From: Gnetum montanum
Lineage: Eukaryota > Streptophyta > Gnetopsida > Gnetales > Gnetaceae
NCBI GenBank assembly: GCA_015680685.1
Contig: MNCI01007946.1
Location: forward strand, 1-20,758
Direction: 5' to 3'
DNA length: 20,758 bases
In this document: positions 1-9,689 of the stretch, one piece after another
Layout of the letters: every line of letters starts with the position of its first letter
Numbering within the stretch: position 1 is the first letter of the stretch
Position numbers and translations under genes: made by a program
Notes under the pieces: model-generated
Databases searched by the model: none
What the model saw: only the letters and a program-made list of their open reading frames with translations
Told to the model about the DNA's origin: nothing

Positions 1-337
1 CTTGTTCAATATTTGTTCTTTAGTCCATGTTTTTAGTGCAATCAAAACTACTTCCATTCAATAAGATTCAGTCTTCTACTTGTACCAAAGGTTCGGTTTA
101 GGAAAAAGAAAAAAAAAGTCGGATTGATTGATTTAGTGTTCCTCTTTGTTACAAGTTAGTTAATATTAGTATTAAATTTTTTGAGTGATTAGACTATTTT
201 GATTCTTTTAGTTTAGTTAATATCAGACTTATCCATGTACCATGGGCAAATATATTTTTTCGATCAAAGTCATCATACTTAATACCCATTTTGTTAGGGC
301 GGAGCCCTAAAAAGATTGTAGTCAAGCTTGACCCAAA
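1..337. other. AT-rich 5' flanking DNA, no gene seen
   Basis: No open frame of useful length or recognisable protein was seen on either strand. The stretch is AT-rich with short A and T runs and reads like intergenic or distal promoter sequence upstream of the ALWAYS EARLY-like gene. Confidence 0.5.
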
Positions 338-435
338 AATCTTAAAACTTAGATTTTGTCCAATTTAGCAGATAAGAAAGTAGTAGAATCTTAAAATTTA
401 GATTTTGTCCATTTTAGCAGATAAGAAAGCAGCAG
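338..435 (+). repeat. Tandem duplication, two 49-base units
   Basis: Units 338-386 and 387-435 are directly adjacent and differ at only a few positions. Both begin AATCTTAAAA and contain TTAGCAGATAAGAAAG. This is a recent local duplication in the upstream region of the gene, read directly from the sequence. Confidence 0.93.
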
Positions 436-447
436 AATCTCCGCCGC

Positions 448-533
448 ATTGAATTCCCGATGCAGTTGATTGAAGCGCCTTAATTTGGGGATTGAATTTC
501 CGATGCAGTTGATTGAAGCACCTTAATTTGGGA
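448..533 (+). repeat. Tandem duplication, two 43-base units
   Basis: Units 448-490 and 491-533 share CGATGCAGTTGATTGAAG and CCTTAATTTGGG and differ at about three positions. The pair starts 12 bases after the 49-base duplication, so two independent tandem duplications sit side by side. Confidence 0.93.
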
Positions 534-626
534 TTATCTCAATCACGGAAGGACCCCGCTTTTGAAAAAGAAAAAAAACCCACCTAAACAACATTTAAAA
601 ATTCAAAATTTCAAAAACTTAAAATT

Positions 627-668
627 AACAAATGAAATCAGACAAACAACAAATGAAATCAGACAAGT
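627..668 (+). repeat. Tandem duplication, two 21-base units
   Basis: Units 627-647 and 648-668 share AACAAATGAAATCAGACAA and differ only at the last two bases. It is the third tandem duplication within about 330 bases of this upstream region. Confidence 0.9.
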
Positions 669-671
669 CCG

Positions 672-683
672 TTTGGCGGCAAA
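672..683 (+). promoter_or_regulatory. Candidate E2F-type site
   Basis: The segment reads TTTGGCGGCAAA. It fits the plant E2F consensus WTTSSCSS on the plus strand (TTTGGCGG) and again, overlapping, on the minus strand (TTTGCCGC). E2F/DP factors work in the same DREAM-type complexes as the LIN9-type product predicted downstream, so a site here would make regulatory sense. That link is inference; a short motif match alone is weak evidence. Confidence 0.4.
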
Positions 684-753
684 TCCGTTTCGTTTTAAGC
701 AGCAGCATCGTTGTGAATTTCATCCATTGCATTGTAGTAGCAGCAGCCGCTTT

Positions 754-777
754 CTCTTGCTCTTGCTCTTGCTCTTG
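754..777 (+). repeat. (CTCTTG)4 microsatellite
   Basis: Four perfect copies of the hexamer CTCTTG. CT-rich tracts of this kind are common in plant 5' leaders, so it may lie near or inside a transcribed leader. No transcription start can be fixed from sequence alone. Confidence 0.9.
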
Positions 778-817
778 GTATTTCCACTGTGAGTGCGATT
801 TCTTGCAATCTAACGTT
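776..817 (+). repeat. 42-base direct repeat, copy 1
   Basis: This copy runs from TGGTATTTCCACTGTGA to CAATCTAACGTT. The second copy at 1324-1365 differs at one base, and the offset is 548 bases. The copies have unrelated flanks. Confidence 0.93.
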
Positions 818-1323
818 CTCAGTTTTGCCGGCCGGCGCGTGGAGGTGGATTCTTGTTTGCTCTGCGCTTTTTTCCCTCTTTTTGGCCTTTGTTGTTTTTT
901 TCTTGGTGTTGGTTGAGCCAGTGTATGGTACCTTAAGGGTGTTTTTGAGGTGCAAGCTGCGTAAAAGTGTTTGTTTTTCCGTGTTCGACATGTGGCTGCT
1001 GTGAAATTGTGTGCGTTGCAGCGTTCTTGCTGTTCGTGCCGTCTTCTTTTCCCGTTCCGAGCTCAGCACTGAAACTCTCTTCTGTGTCCTGGTTCTATTT
1101 TCGTACATTTTGATATTTTTTTATATTATACATGGCTTCGGATTTTTAATGCTTGCGATTCTTCGGAGTTGGAAGCGGATCCTTTACAAAATTTGTTTCG
1201 TTTCGCACTTTCAAATAATTTTTATTTCTTGGTCACATCGTTTGATCTTTGGGTCACTTACCTGAATTCTCTTTGCCACCGAATGCTTGTTTTTCTCAGC
1301 AAAGTGACCACACACGTGTAGGC
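818..1323. other. Leader-like segment between the two direct repeats
   Basis: About 500 bases of T-rich, relatively GC-rich sequence with no convincing protein. Overlapping short frames exist on both strands but look like low-complexity artefacts. It could be a 5' UTR with an intron, an alternative first exon or an insertion; no transcript evidence is available here. Confidence 0.35.
1312..1319. promoter_or_regulatory. G-box-like palindrome ACACGTGT
   Basis: The palindrome contains the CACGTG core bound by plant bHLH and bZIP factors. It lies about 60 bases before the start codon. Its function is inferred only from the motif. Confidence 0.35.
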
Positions 1324-1365
1324 TGGTATTTCCACTGTGATTGCGATTTCTTGCAATCTAACGTT
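1324..1365 (+). repeat. 42-base direct repeat, copy 2
   Basis: Near-identical to 776-817, with one mismatch (GATTGC here against GAGTGC in copy 1). It ends 12 bases before the proposed start codon at 1378, so it would lie in the 5' UTR. Confidence 0.93.
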
Positions 1366-1370
1366 ATCCC

Positions 1371-1400
1371 ATGAAACATGGCTTCTTCGAAGAAGCCTAG
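1371..1400 (+). CDS. Upstream ORF overlapping the main start codon
   Basis: ATG at 1371 opens a nine-residue peptide (MKHGFFEEA) ending at TAG 1398-1400. It begins seven bases before the proposed main ATG at 1378 and runs in a different frame across it. Ribosomes starting here would miss the main start, so it could lower translation of the downstream protein. Whether the transcript includes it is unknown. Confidence 0.4.
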   Translation: MKHGFFEEA

Positions 1401-4400
1401 AGCAGCAGCCACCAAACGCACCTGCGCGGAAAAAGATGACGGCGGCGCATTCAAAAATCGTCAGCGGGTTAGTCTTTGAAGAATTTTCCAACCTTTGTAA
1501 TTATATCATCTTAATAACTCAGAATACCGTGGCCTGCATCTGGACGCTGCCCTTGCCTAGCATTAATGCTATGCCGTTTTACGGATGATCTGCTATTTTA
1601 TATATTGCAAAGGAAAGCTAGTTCTTGATAATTCACATTGATCCTTATAAATCACTATGATCGGCATTCTACGTTTTGCTGCAGTTTCTCCTTCAATTTG
1701 GACAAATACATTTATTATGATGATATCTACTTTGGTAATCTTTTCAAAAATTGTTTGCTTAATGACTGTAGGATATATTTCTGGTGTACTCATGAAGAAA
1801 TAAACACGGATAGTCCTGTTGTAAACTTTGCCAGTTGGTGAGGAAATAAACAGTGGTAGTCATGTTGGTGACTGAACCTCTTCATAGAGGGAGCTATGTC
1901 AGCTAATGCTGCTTCACTAGAAATATCCCTGTTCAGTCTATTGATAGAATGGTGACTAGTTGAGTATGCCAAATAATGATAACTGCATCGATTTCATATA
2001 AACTCATGCTCTTAAAACACGAATTAAAGGAGTTTCTTCCTTTTTTAACTGCTTCTTGCATTTGTGCCCCCTTTTTTTTTGTCTTTTTGACATGATTTTG
2101 GGAACATAAATAATCATCATTGACTTTACCCCATCAATTTTTGATTACTGTTAGGGAAGATAGGTGATCCAATAATATTTATGAGGAGCTATAGGCTGAA
2201 TACTATACAACTTGAGTTTCTAAATTGACAGTTTCATATGTGACACATGTAGGCATGAACCTTAAACCTAGTAGTTATAGGTAGAATGCTTTATCTGTTA
2301 CATCAAGGTTTAGCCACATTTATTGGGCAACATTGAAATTGCCTTTTGTTTAAACAGATCAAATTGTAATATTTGAATATTGCTGTACCTTTTCTTTTCC
2401 CTTAATAATGTCACACTTGAAATATTGAATTCAAGGATATGATTGTAGTTTTTTATATTTTCTATAATCATGATCTCTAATATATGTTTGAATTACAATC
2501 TTAGAAGCGTAAATTGTCTGATGTGTTCGGGCCACAATGGAGCAAAAGTGAATTGGAAAGCTTTTACGAAGCTTATCGCAAATATGGAAAGGATTGGAAG
2601 AAGGTAAAGTGAAAATGGGTGTTGGTTATAGTTTTGAATGCCATTGTTATTGTTTATATTCATGTCATGCTATTGTTTATGATATGCTTATTTTATGTTG
2701 ATACTGTAAAATATTCTACCATATTTTCTTTTCAATGTGAATATATTTAAACAGATGGAGGGTTAAAATTTATGTTAATTTATATTTTACAAGTCAAAGG
2801 ATATAGCTGTATTTGTGATATATATTATGGCTACTATTTGGACGTGTGTAATTTCTGTTGCTCATTTCCCCTTACCAAAAGTTGGTTCTAGAATTAAACA
2901 GGTTTCAGTGATAGAATATAATATAATATTTTTCATGACTTGTTTGCTGTTGTGTTTGAAACTATAATTGTATCGTATGAAGACTGATGTTCTTGTATCC
3001 AGCATTCTAATTATTAATTCAGGAGAGTTATTGGTACAACTAAGGATCTTTTTTTATAATTTTTATTGGAATTTTAAAATGTGTTTCAGGTGGCTTCTGC
3101 AGTTCGGAATAGAACCACGGAGATGGTGGAAGCTCTCTTTACCATAAATAAGGTAGTATGACTTTGGTTATTAATTTAGGTAATTAAGGGTAGCTTCCAT
3201 ACATAGTTTGCAAATTAAAATTGTATTGGTTTGTTAGCAAAAAGTTTACTGAGCATTTAGCCATTCCTTTTTTTATTGAAAATTCCAAATATATTTATAA
3301 GCTTGTGGTAAGTAGCCAAAGCTTTATATGCTTCTTGCAAATTCCCTTAAACATCCCTTTTTCAGTCAGTTTATAATTATCTACGTACATCTGTGGGTTT
3401 GATTAAGTTAACAATTTTGAAAAAACTGGCAGATTTTTTTTTACATATCTTCTTAAAAATATGCTAGCAGCAACTATCATACTTGCCAATCAACTTAATA
3501 GGCAATGCGTTGAACATTGGATTTTTAATTTTGGAATTTTGGTCACTGTTGTGCCTTAGTAAAGCTTCTCATGCGACTGTTTGGTGATAACTTATTTTAG
3601 ATTTTTCTTTCTGTTTGGAGGAATACATTTCTTTTTGTGCCAAAGTTTCCTAAAATATACAATCGATAATTTCAGGCATACTTATCACTTCCTGAGGGCT
3701 CTGCATCTGCTGCCGGGTTGATAGCATTGATGATTGACCACTACGAAATCTTGGTAAGGAAGTTACGTCACGAATGAAGATGAGCTTTTTTTTCTAAAAC
3801 TATGCACTTTATTTTTTACACGAGTTATGCCTCCCTGTTTTTATACTTTCCAACAATTAGATTCTATTTATTATGCATAGGTACATGTGGGAGGGCAATT
3901 TAAATTTGATAATGTATGCTTTATGTAGACAAATGTTTTTGGTATTAGCTATTGATCATTCACTTGGAATGAGAGTTTATACCTGCTGTGATTTTGACCA
4001 GATTTGTTTTCATTTAGTCTGATTAATTTATCTACTTTCATCCAGGAATGGTGGTTATGTCATGCAATTATTTAGTTTGTTTTCCTATGGTTCTTTGTTA
4101 GGAATTATCGGAGAGTGATGGATTTGTTGCTTCAAAACGTCTTCAAAAGCGATCTCGATTGAAACAAAGTCAAAAGCCTGAAAAGCCATCTTCTGATTTG
4201 TTAAATTACAAGGCCAGGCTTCCTAACGGTGGATGCCCATCTCCAATGAAGAAAAGGAGGTCTAGAGGCACAACATTTTCTTACTCATTCAATAAGGGTA
4301 AATCACTCTATTATATGCAATTTTTTAAAATTAAATTAGTAGGTGACCCCATTGTGAAAATAGTCTCACTATTCAACAATATAAGAAAATGTTTTATTGT

Positions 4401-7400
4401 TGCAAGATTACTCAGGTAGTTGGTTTCGCACTCAAGAGCAATTCGCTACTTTTGTTTAAAATTATCTTATCAAAAGATGCTTAGTGCTAGGCAGAACTCA
4501 CTCGTGAACATTGGTTTGTGTCAAGTCAATAAAATCATTTTACGTACACATAATGTTTCCTGTTTGTAAAATGTTTTTTTTGAATGTAACGATTAAAGAT
4601 CTTTTTGACCTATAGTTACAAACATGTTATAATGAATCATAATGGAATTTTGGGCTTTCCAATTTTGTAGCATGTGTTAGGAAGAGAACACCTCGTTTCC
4701 CTGTTCAATTCACCATGGAAAAGCAAAATTCAGCTATTGTCAAGTCGAGCAAACGAGAATCTGTGTCTGAAGATGACAATGATGACTTGGAAGTTGCTAA
4801 AGCTGTTGCTTTGACATTGGTAGAGGCTTCACAAAGAGAATCATCACCTCTAGTTTCTCAGACACCAAGTCGTGTATCACTGCAAAGGGTATCCTCCTCT
4901 ATACAAAATGGGGATCTGAAGGTATATGTGGTCCAATTTTGCGTATGTTTAATTGAATGTACATATTTTCAATTGTTGTTGATGTTCTTTAATCAATATC
5001 ATTGCTATATGTTGTTAGGGTTCATATACTCGGAATGATTCTGGGGCCTCTGCAGCAAAGCCTCCTAGTGTTTCTACCATGGAGGGAGGCAGTTTAGATG
5101 GAAGCCAAGAGGTAGAGAATGAAAGTATCGCAAAGATAGATGAACAACAGATGCAAGGAGAAACCAAGCCTGAAATATCAAATAATTCAAAGGTTATTGC
5201 AAGGAAACCTCAAATGAAGAAGGCAAGGCTTCATAGACTAGAACATCAGCTTTCTGATAATATCAAGGAAGAATGCAGCATCCCAGAAGAGGGGGCAGAT
5301 GTAAAAGAGGATATGGATGAAATGATGATCATGGATTCAGATGATACAAGAAAAAGGAAGAAACCACTCATGCAAAGGCCAAGAAAGAAGGGCAAACAAT
5401 TGTTCCCTAGAGGTATATGCAGAATATTGAAAAGTTTATGTGGTTTTGGATTTCAATATAATTTTATTTAATCCACGACGTGTAATAATGTTATGCACTG
5501 TTATTTTATTCAAGGAATTTAGTAGTAATCCTGAGTTGAATTGATTTTATTAATTGTCATTAGGCAAACACTATGAGCACCGGTTTTGCATTCTAGTTTT
5601 GCAGAGTTGCTTGAAGGTTATTTTGAACTTAGAAAGCAATTTTGAATTAGGAGTTAGAAACCATATGTAGTACAAATTCGTTAATTAATTATTTAAAGGA
5701 GCACTTTCATCTTGTGAAACTAAGCAAAATAACATAGAGGATTGAACCACCTTCCACTTACAGGATACAAGTTTTATGTAAACTCTAGACTGGGTGAAGA
5801 GTACTGTCTAGTAATAATGAATTGCATGGTCATTCAAGAGAGCTGATGATTCAAACATAGATGTGGAAGTTTTTCCAGGAAAATATATCATCACATCATT
5901 GTGTCAATGTCATATTGCTGCAATTTGCCATTGATCATTTTATTCAAGTTCATTTTTGTTGTTATATGACTTAGTGGTGTCATGTTTGGTGGCTCTTGCC
6001 ATATTGGGATTTTCTAATATTGGCCTTCAGCTAGTTGCAATGTTTCAACTGGCTGCTATTTGATAAATATCTCACAACTATTCAAGTATATGGAATTATC
6101 TGTTTGGACTTTGGAAGCTTCATATTACTAATAATAATGTTTGTTTTGTTCTATACTTTATTTCTACTATTATGTTAAGGCCTTGTACATGGGATACCAA
6201 TATGTAAAAATTGTGAGGGTTTCCATGATTCCTGTGGAAGCTTACGGGTAACAATTTTTTATTTCTTTTACTAATTCTATAATGTACATTTATTGCAGAT
6301 GAAAGTTCTGGGCTTGATATTTTAGCACATTTGACAGATCTGTTTTTGAATGGGCTGTTGCCATCTTCTGCTGTTGAATCTGGTAATGCATGTTGAGGCT
6401 TGTAATGGTCATGGGTACTTTCGATTGCTTATTTGCATTTCTTTCATTTTTGCTTGTGCAATATAATATGATTTCCAGATTTTCACTTCTTTTCATAACT
6501 ATGTATGCTTGCTCTTATCACTGTGGAATTTTGAGATGTTTTTTTGCCCTTTTTGGTTGCATCTCCTGAGCCCCATATATATTCCCTTCACACCATAAAT
6601 TGCAAATTTCAATTTTTGTAATAAAATAATCCCCAAGTCTTCAGAGCATATGTACATTTCCTTTAACCCTTTAAATTGCAGATATATGGATCGCTTGCAA
6701 ATTTCTGGTAGATACTGGTTGAAATTTAGAAAGATTTTATTCTCAAATTTGAATTACTGTGAACTTTTGTTAGGTTTTTGAATTTGTTTGTGCCTGGAAT
6801 ATGTATAAAATGTGCATCAAATACTCAAACCTTTCTACTTCAAAAATTTTTCAAGTCTAAAGAATCTTTTTTGAACAAGACCTTATGGCTTTCCAGCAGC
6901 TTGTGAGTTACACGACTGCCAATCATGGTTTGAGATGCATTAGCTTTTTATTCAAGAATTTGATTGTGTGCTGATTTGTATTTAAACATTTGTCACACTT
7001 TTCCAGAATCATCGGTGCTTGCCAAGGAAGACAAGAATGATGGTGGTAGATCTGATAGGGCACACAAACATTTGAAAGAAGTGGACATTGTTGGAGATAA
7101 AGTCAGAATGATCTTGAACCATGAAAAAGTATCTCATCATAAGATTCCAGAGAGCACTCTTGATGTTTGGAAGAAGGATAAGCATCATGAAGATTTTAAT
7201 GTTGATGGTGCATGTGATGTCTCTCCAAATGATATGAAGAAGAAACGAAGAAAATCACATACTTTAAAGGTAAGATATTTAGCCCGTTCTGGTTTATTGT
7301 AGGCCATCAAGTAGTCATTCTTTCAGAATTCATTTCATGTGCTGTTCAAAAATTTTCAGGTTGAGCCGATGGAAGTACCTGGGGAGGCATGTTCAGGGGA

Positions 7401-9109
7401 AACACAGAAGTTAGAGGTGGTGTATTTTTATTGTAAACTAATGAATATATAAAATTAGAAATAAATCATTCTTGTAAGTAAATTTTACAATTGTCTCATT
7501 TACTAGTCAAGGCCCAACGATTTACAGGGGTAATTGTTTTCTCATATTGATTGCAAGGATTTTTATACCATCATACAAGTATTACTAGAAATTATCAAAG
7601 ACGATTAAGTAGATTATCACCTTATATGTGACCCCTGCTCGCTTTTCCAGCCTCTTGATGATGCTAAATGATATATGACTATCCGTTAATAAAAGCACCT
7701 TTGTTAGGTTCCTTCATGCTGTAATTTTAAATGTTTAAGCATAAAATTTGTTTACTGCTGTTCTCCAAGCAGCGGTGATTGTTAGGACATGAGTTACTAA
7801 TGACAAAATTGAGCAGAAAACAGCACTGCCCTCTCAGCTGATTTATAGTTAGTGATTGATTGATATTTTGCTGATTTTTAGGAATTAGTTGATTTGGAGA
7901 GATTTTCTCTATGTAATCTCTATAGACACCTCCACTTATAAACAAGAAGCAATCAAGTGAAAAGATTTCCCTTTCTTTTCAAATTTTGTCAACTATTTGA
8001 TTTCTTTTTCCAGGATTTGGCAGGAGATGGATCTAGGTTCAGATATAAGTACAAAAGATCTAGGAGTTCCCGAAAAATTCCAGATTAACAAAGCCTTTTC
8101 CTGTGTCCAGTACAGACTTTTCCTCTGTCCAGTACAGACATGGAACATGCATCCTCAGTTAGTGCTTCGTTACAAGAAACTTCAAGAAATCCTTCAGGCC
8201 AGGCAAGCTTAACAACTAAACATCAGAGCAGACGTAAAATGGACATGGATAGAGCTTTCAGCAATATGAAAGCATTTTGTCCTCATGCTGTGATAGAGCA
8301 AGGATCAAATGTGAAGGTGTTCATCACTCTTGTTTTGCAAATTCTTTTGCAATGCCCTTCTAAAATGTTTTATATTGAGCACCATTAATGTTTTTGTTCA
8401 TGAAATAACAGGCAAAACTTGTTCATTGTTTGTCATCTACCAAGCTTCGTCGCTGGTGCACTTATGAGTGGTTTTACAGTGCCATTGACTGGCCATGGTT
8501 TTCAAAGAATGAATTTGTGGATTATCTGAATCATGCTGGTCTTGGACATGTTCCTAGGCTGACTCGTGTGTAATGGGGCGTTATTCGCAGGTGAACATTT
8601 TGTCTTCTATTCAGTAAGAAAGCAAAACATCTGTTGATCTTATCATTTATCAAATGTCATTTCTTGTAGTAAAGCTGGATTTTACTTTTGAGTTATTGTA
8701 TTGAGTGAAATTTGGAATCTGAATTTGAGTAGTCATGCTTATATTATCCTTGTTTACGTAAATTTGAATTAGTTTTGCTTTTAAATTAGCTTTCTAAAAA
8801 CTTGCTGTTGTCTTACTATGTTGCAGTTCCCTTGGAAAGCCTCGTCGTTTGTCACAAAGATTTCTGCAAGAAGAAAGATCGAAACTTACAGAATATCCAG
8901 AATCTGTTCGAAAACATTATAATGAAGTTAGGGCTGGCATTCGGGATGGCTTACCAACAGATCTGGCACGCCCTTTATCAGTGGGACAGAGGGTGATTGC
9001 TTGCCATCCAAAAACCGGAGAAGTACGTAATGGGAATATTCTGACAGTTGACAGAAATAGATGCCGAGTTCAATTTGAGAGACAAGACTTGGGGGTTGAA
9101 TTCGTGCTG
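1378..9109 (+). CDS. ALY: ALWAYS EARLY-like (LIN-9/DIRP family) gene, 13 exons, partial, with two in-frame stops
   Basis: Exons: 1378-1467, 2505-2603, 3090-3152, 3676-3753, 4102-4297, 4671-4921, 5019-5412, 6299-6382, 7007-7269, 7360-7416, 8014-8316, 8412-8590, 8827-9109. All have GT-AG borders and compatible phases, giving 780 codons. Residues 31-110 hold the SANT-like region ([28 protein letters not shown]). Conserved RKRTPRFPV follows near 180, basic nuclear-signal runs lie near 375-390, and the DIRP domain spans about 638-745 ([14 protein letters not shown]). The family supplies the LIN9 subunit of plant MuvB/DREAM chromatin complexes controlling cell-cycle and developmental genes. The start is the first ATG in frame, with TGA two codons upstream. 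TAA at codons 550 and 680 interrupts the frame, and the C-terminal exons of the usual roughly 1000-residue protein are absent. Family assignment is firm; whether the gene works is open. Confidence 0.85.
1468..2504 (+). other. Intron 1 of the ALY-like gene
   Basis: A 1037-base AT-rich intron between donor CGG|GTTAGT and acceptor CTTAG|AAG. Nothing coding was recognised inside it. It is the longest intron in the visible part of the gene; the others run from 90 to 886 bases. Confidence 0.75.
2505..3152 (+). other. SANT-like domain, exons 2-3 of the ALY-like gene
   Basis: Exons 2 (2505-2603) and 3 (3090-3152) encode residues 31-84. They open with [12 protein letters not shown] and continue through the spaced tryptophans typical of a SANT/Myb-like helix bundle, ending [10 protein letters not shown]. 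No stop or frameshift is present. This is the most conserved N-terminal part of plant ALWAYS EARLY proteins and argues that the gene was under selection until recently. Confidence 0.8.
5413..6298 (+). other. Intron 7 of the ALY-like gene
   Basis: An 886-base AT-rich intron with donor GAG|GTATAT and acceptor TTGCAG|AT. Both flanking exons are split after the first base of a codon, so the reading frame is kept. No coding or repeat structure was seen in it. Confidence 0.75.
6383..7006 (+). other. Intron 8 of the ALY-like gene
   Basis: A 624-base AT- and T-rich intron with donor TG|GTAATG and acceptor TTCCAG|AA. It keeps phase 1. The donor hexamer GTAATG is the same one that is created inside exon 12 by the stop-codon change there. 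Confidence 0.75.
7417..8013 (+). other. Intron 10 of the ALY-like gene
   Basis: A 597-base AT-rich intron. Its 3' end is ambiguous: the acceptor at 8011-8013 leads into a stop at 8086. A second in-frame acceptor at 8114-8115, preceded by a pyrimidine-rich stretch, would lengthen the intron to 8115 and avoid the stop. Confidence 0.6.
8086..8088 (+). other. In-frame TAA in exon 11 (codon 550)
   Basis: With the exon starting at 8014, codon 25 of the exon is TAA. A C-to-T change in a CAA codon would explain it. If used, the product would be 549 residues and lack the DIRP domain. Confidence 0.75.
8096..8139 (+). repeat. 22-base tandem duplication in exon 11
   Basis: Units 8096-8117 and 8118-8139 differ at one base and both run from TTTTCCT to CCAGTACAGAC. 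Twenty-two is not a multiple of three. Each unit looks like a pyrimidine tract followed by tandem AGs, that is, a 3' splice-site-like module. Only the AG at 8114-8115 opens in the frame of the downstream exon sequence. Confidence 0.9.
8412..9109 (+). other. DIRP domain, exons 12-13 of the ALY-like gene
   Basis: Exons 12 (8412-8590) and 13 (8827-9109) encode residues 627-780. They read strongly as the DIRP domain and its conserved tail: [27 protein letters not shown] and [16 protein letters not shown] are visible. The only defect is TAA at 8571-8573, where the family has a glutamate codon. Exon 13 ends GVEFVL followed by donor GTAAAG. The expected next exon was not found. Confidence 0.85.
8571..8573 (+). 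other. In-frame TAA in exon 12 (codon 680), also a new donor
   Basis: The codon follows PRLTRV and precedes WGVIR. Plant family members carry glutamate here, so a G-to-T change at 8571 is the simplest history. The same base creates GTAATG at 8570-8575, a plausible 5' splice site. Confidence 0.8.
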
Positions 9110-9689
9110 GTAAAGTTATTGTTAATTTCCTTTGGCCTTTTTATTCTTATGGTTCTCACTTGTTTATGGCATGTTAGAAAGGACTTTACAACAGAGGGAT
9201 TATCCTTGATGGTTTCTAATTTTATTTTTATCAGTAGAAATGTAAAAATTTCAAGTGCTATATTAATACTGAGATAATTAGTCTGCACTGTGATTCCAGT
9301 ATATTTATTTTTATTTTTGAGAATAAGTCAACATTTATAGATAGTTACAGAAGTGGAAGTGAAAATTCTAAGCCTTCTAGATCATCAATAGGGTCGGCAT
9401 TGTTAAAAGTACAAAGTAGGCCCTGGAGAGGTTAGTATCAAGGTAGGGATCTATGCTCTTGTTAAAAGCATGGTTGCTGATTATATTCAAGTGATACGGC
9501 ACTTTGGTGATTAATGTAGATAGAGGCTTACAGGGTAGATAAACCAAACAAACAAAAATGGAACATTGAGAATGACAAATTTTTTTTTTTAAAGAAGTAT
9601 AATTTCTTCAATGCTAGCATGTAACCAAAATATAAAGTATTCTATGGATGACAATGATCTAGGGGAGATTCAAAGAAATATGGATAACA
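9110..9689. other. No gene seen downstream of exon 13
   Basis: This begins as the intron after exon 13 if the gene continues. No exon matching the next conserved ALWAYS EARLY segment was found. Short protein-like stretches near 9340-9430 are too brief to assign. Confidence 0.5.

Noticed and set aside
695-1108. 137-codon open frame on the minus strand
   Set aside because: It is antisense to the leader region, biased in composition (Arg, Thr, Lys, Ala rich from CT-rich DNA) and resembles no family. Its opening lies across the hexamer repeat and the direct repeat.
8571-8573. Programmed stop-codon readthrough or RNA editing at the DIRP stop
   Set aside because: No readthrough context or known nuclear editing system in plants supports it. 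In-frame alternative splicing is a simpler explanation.
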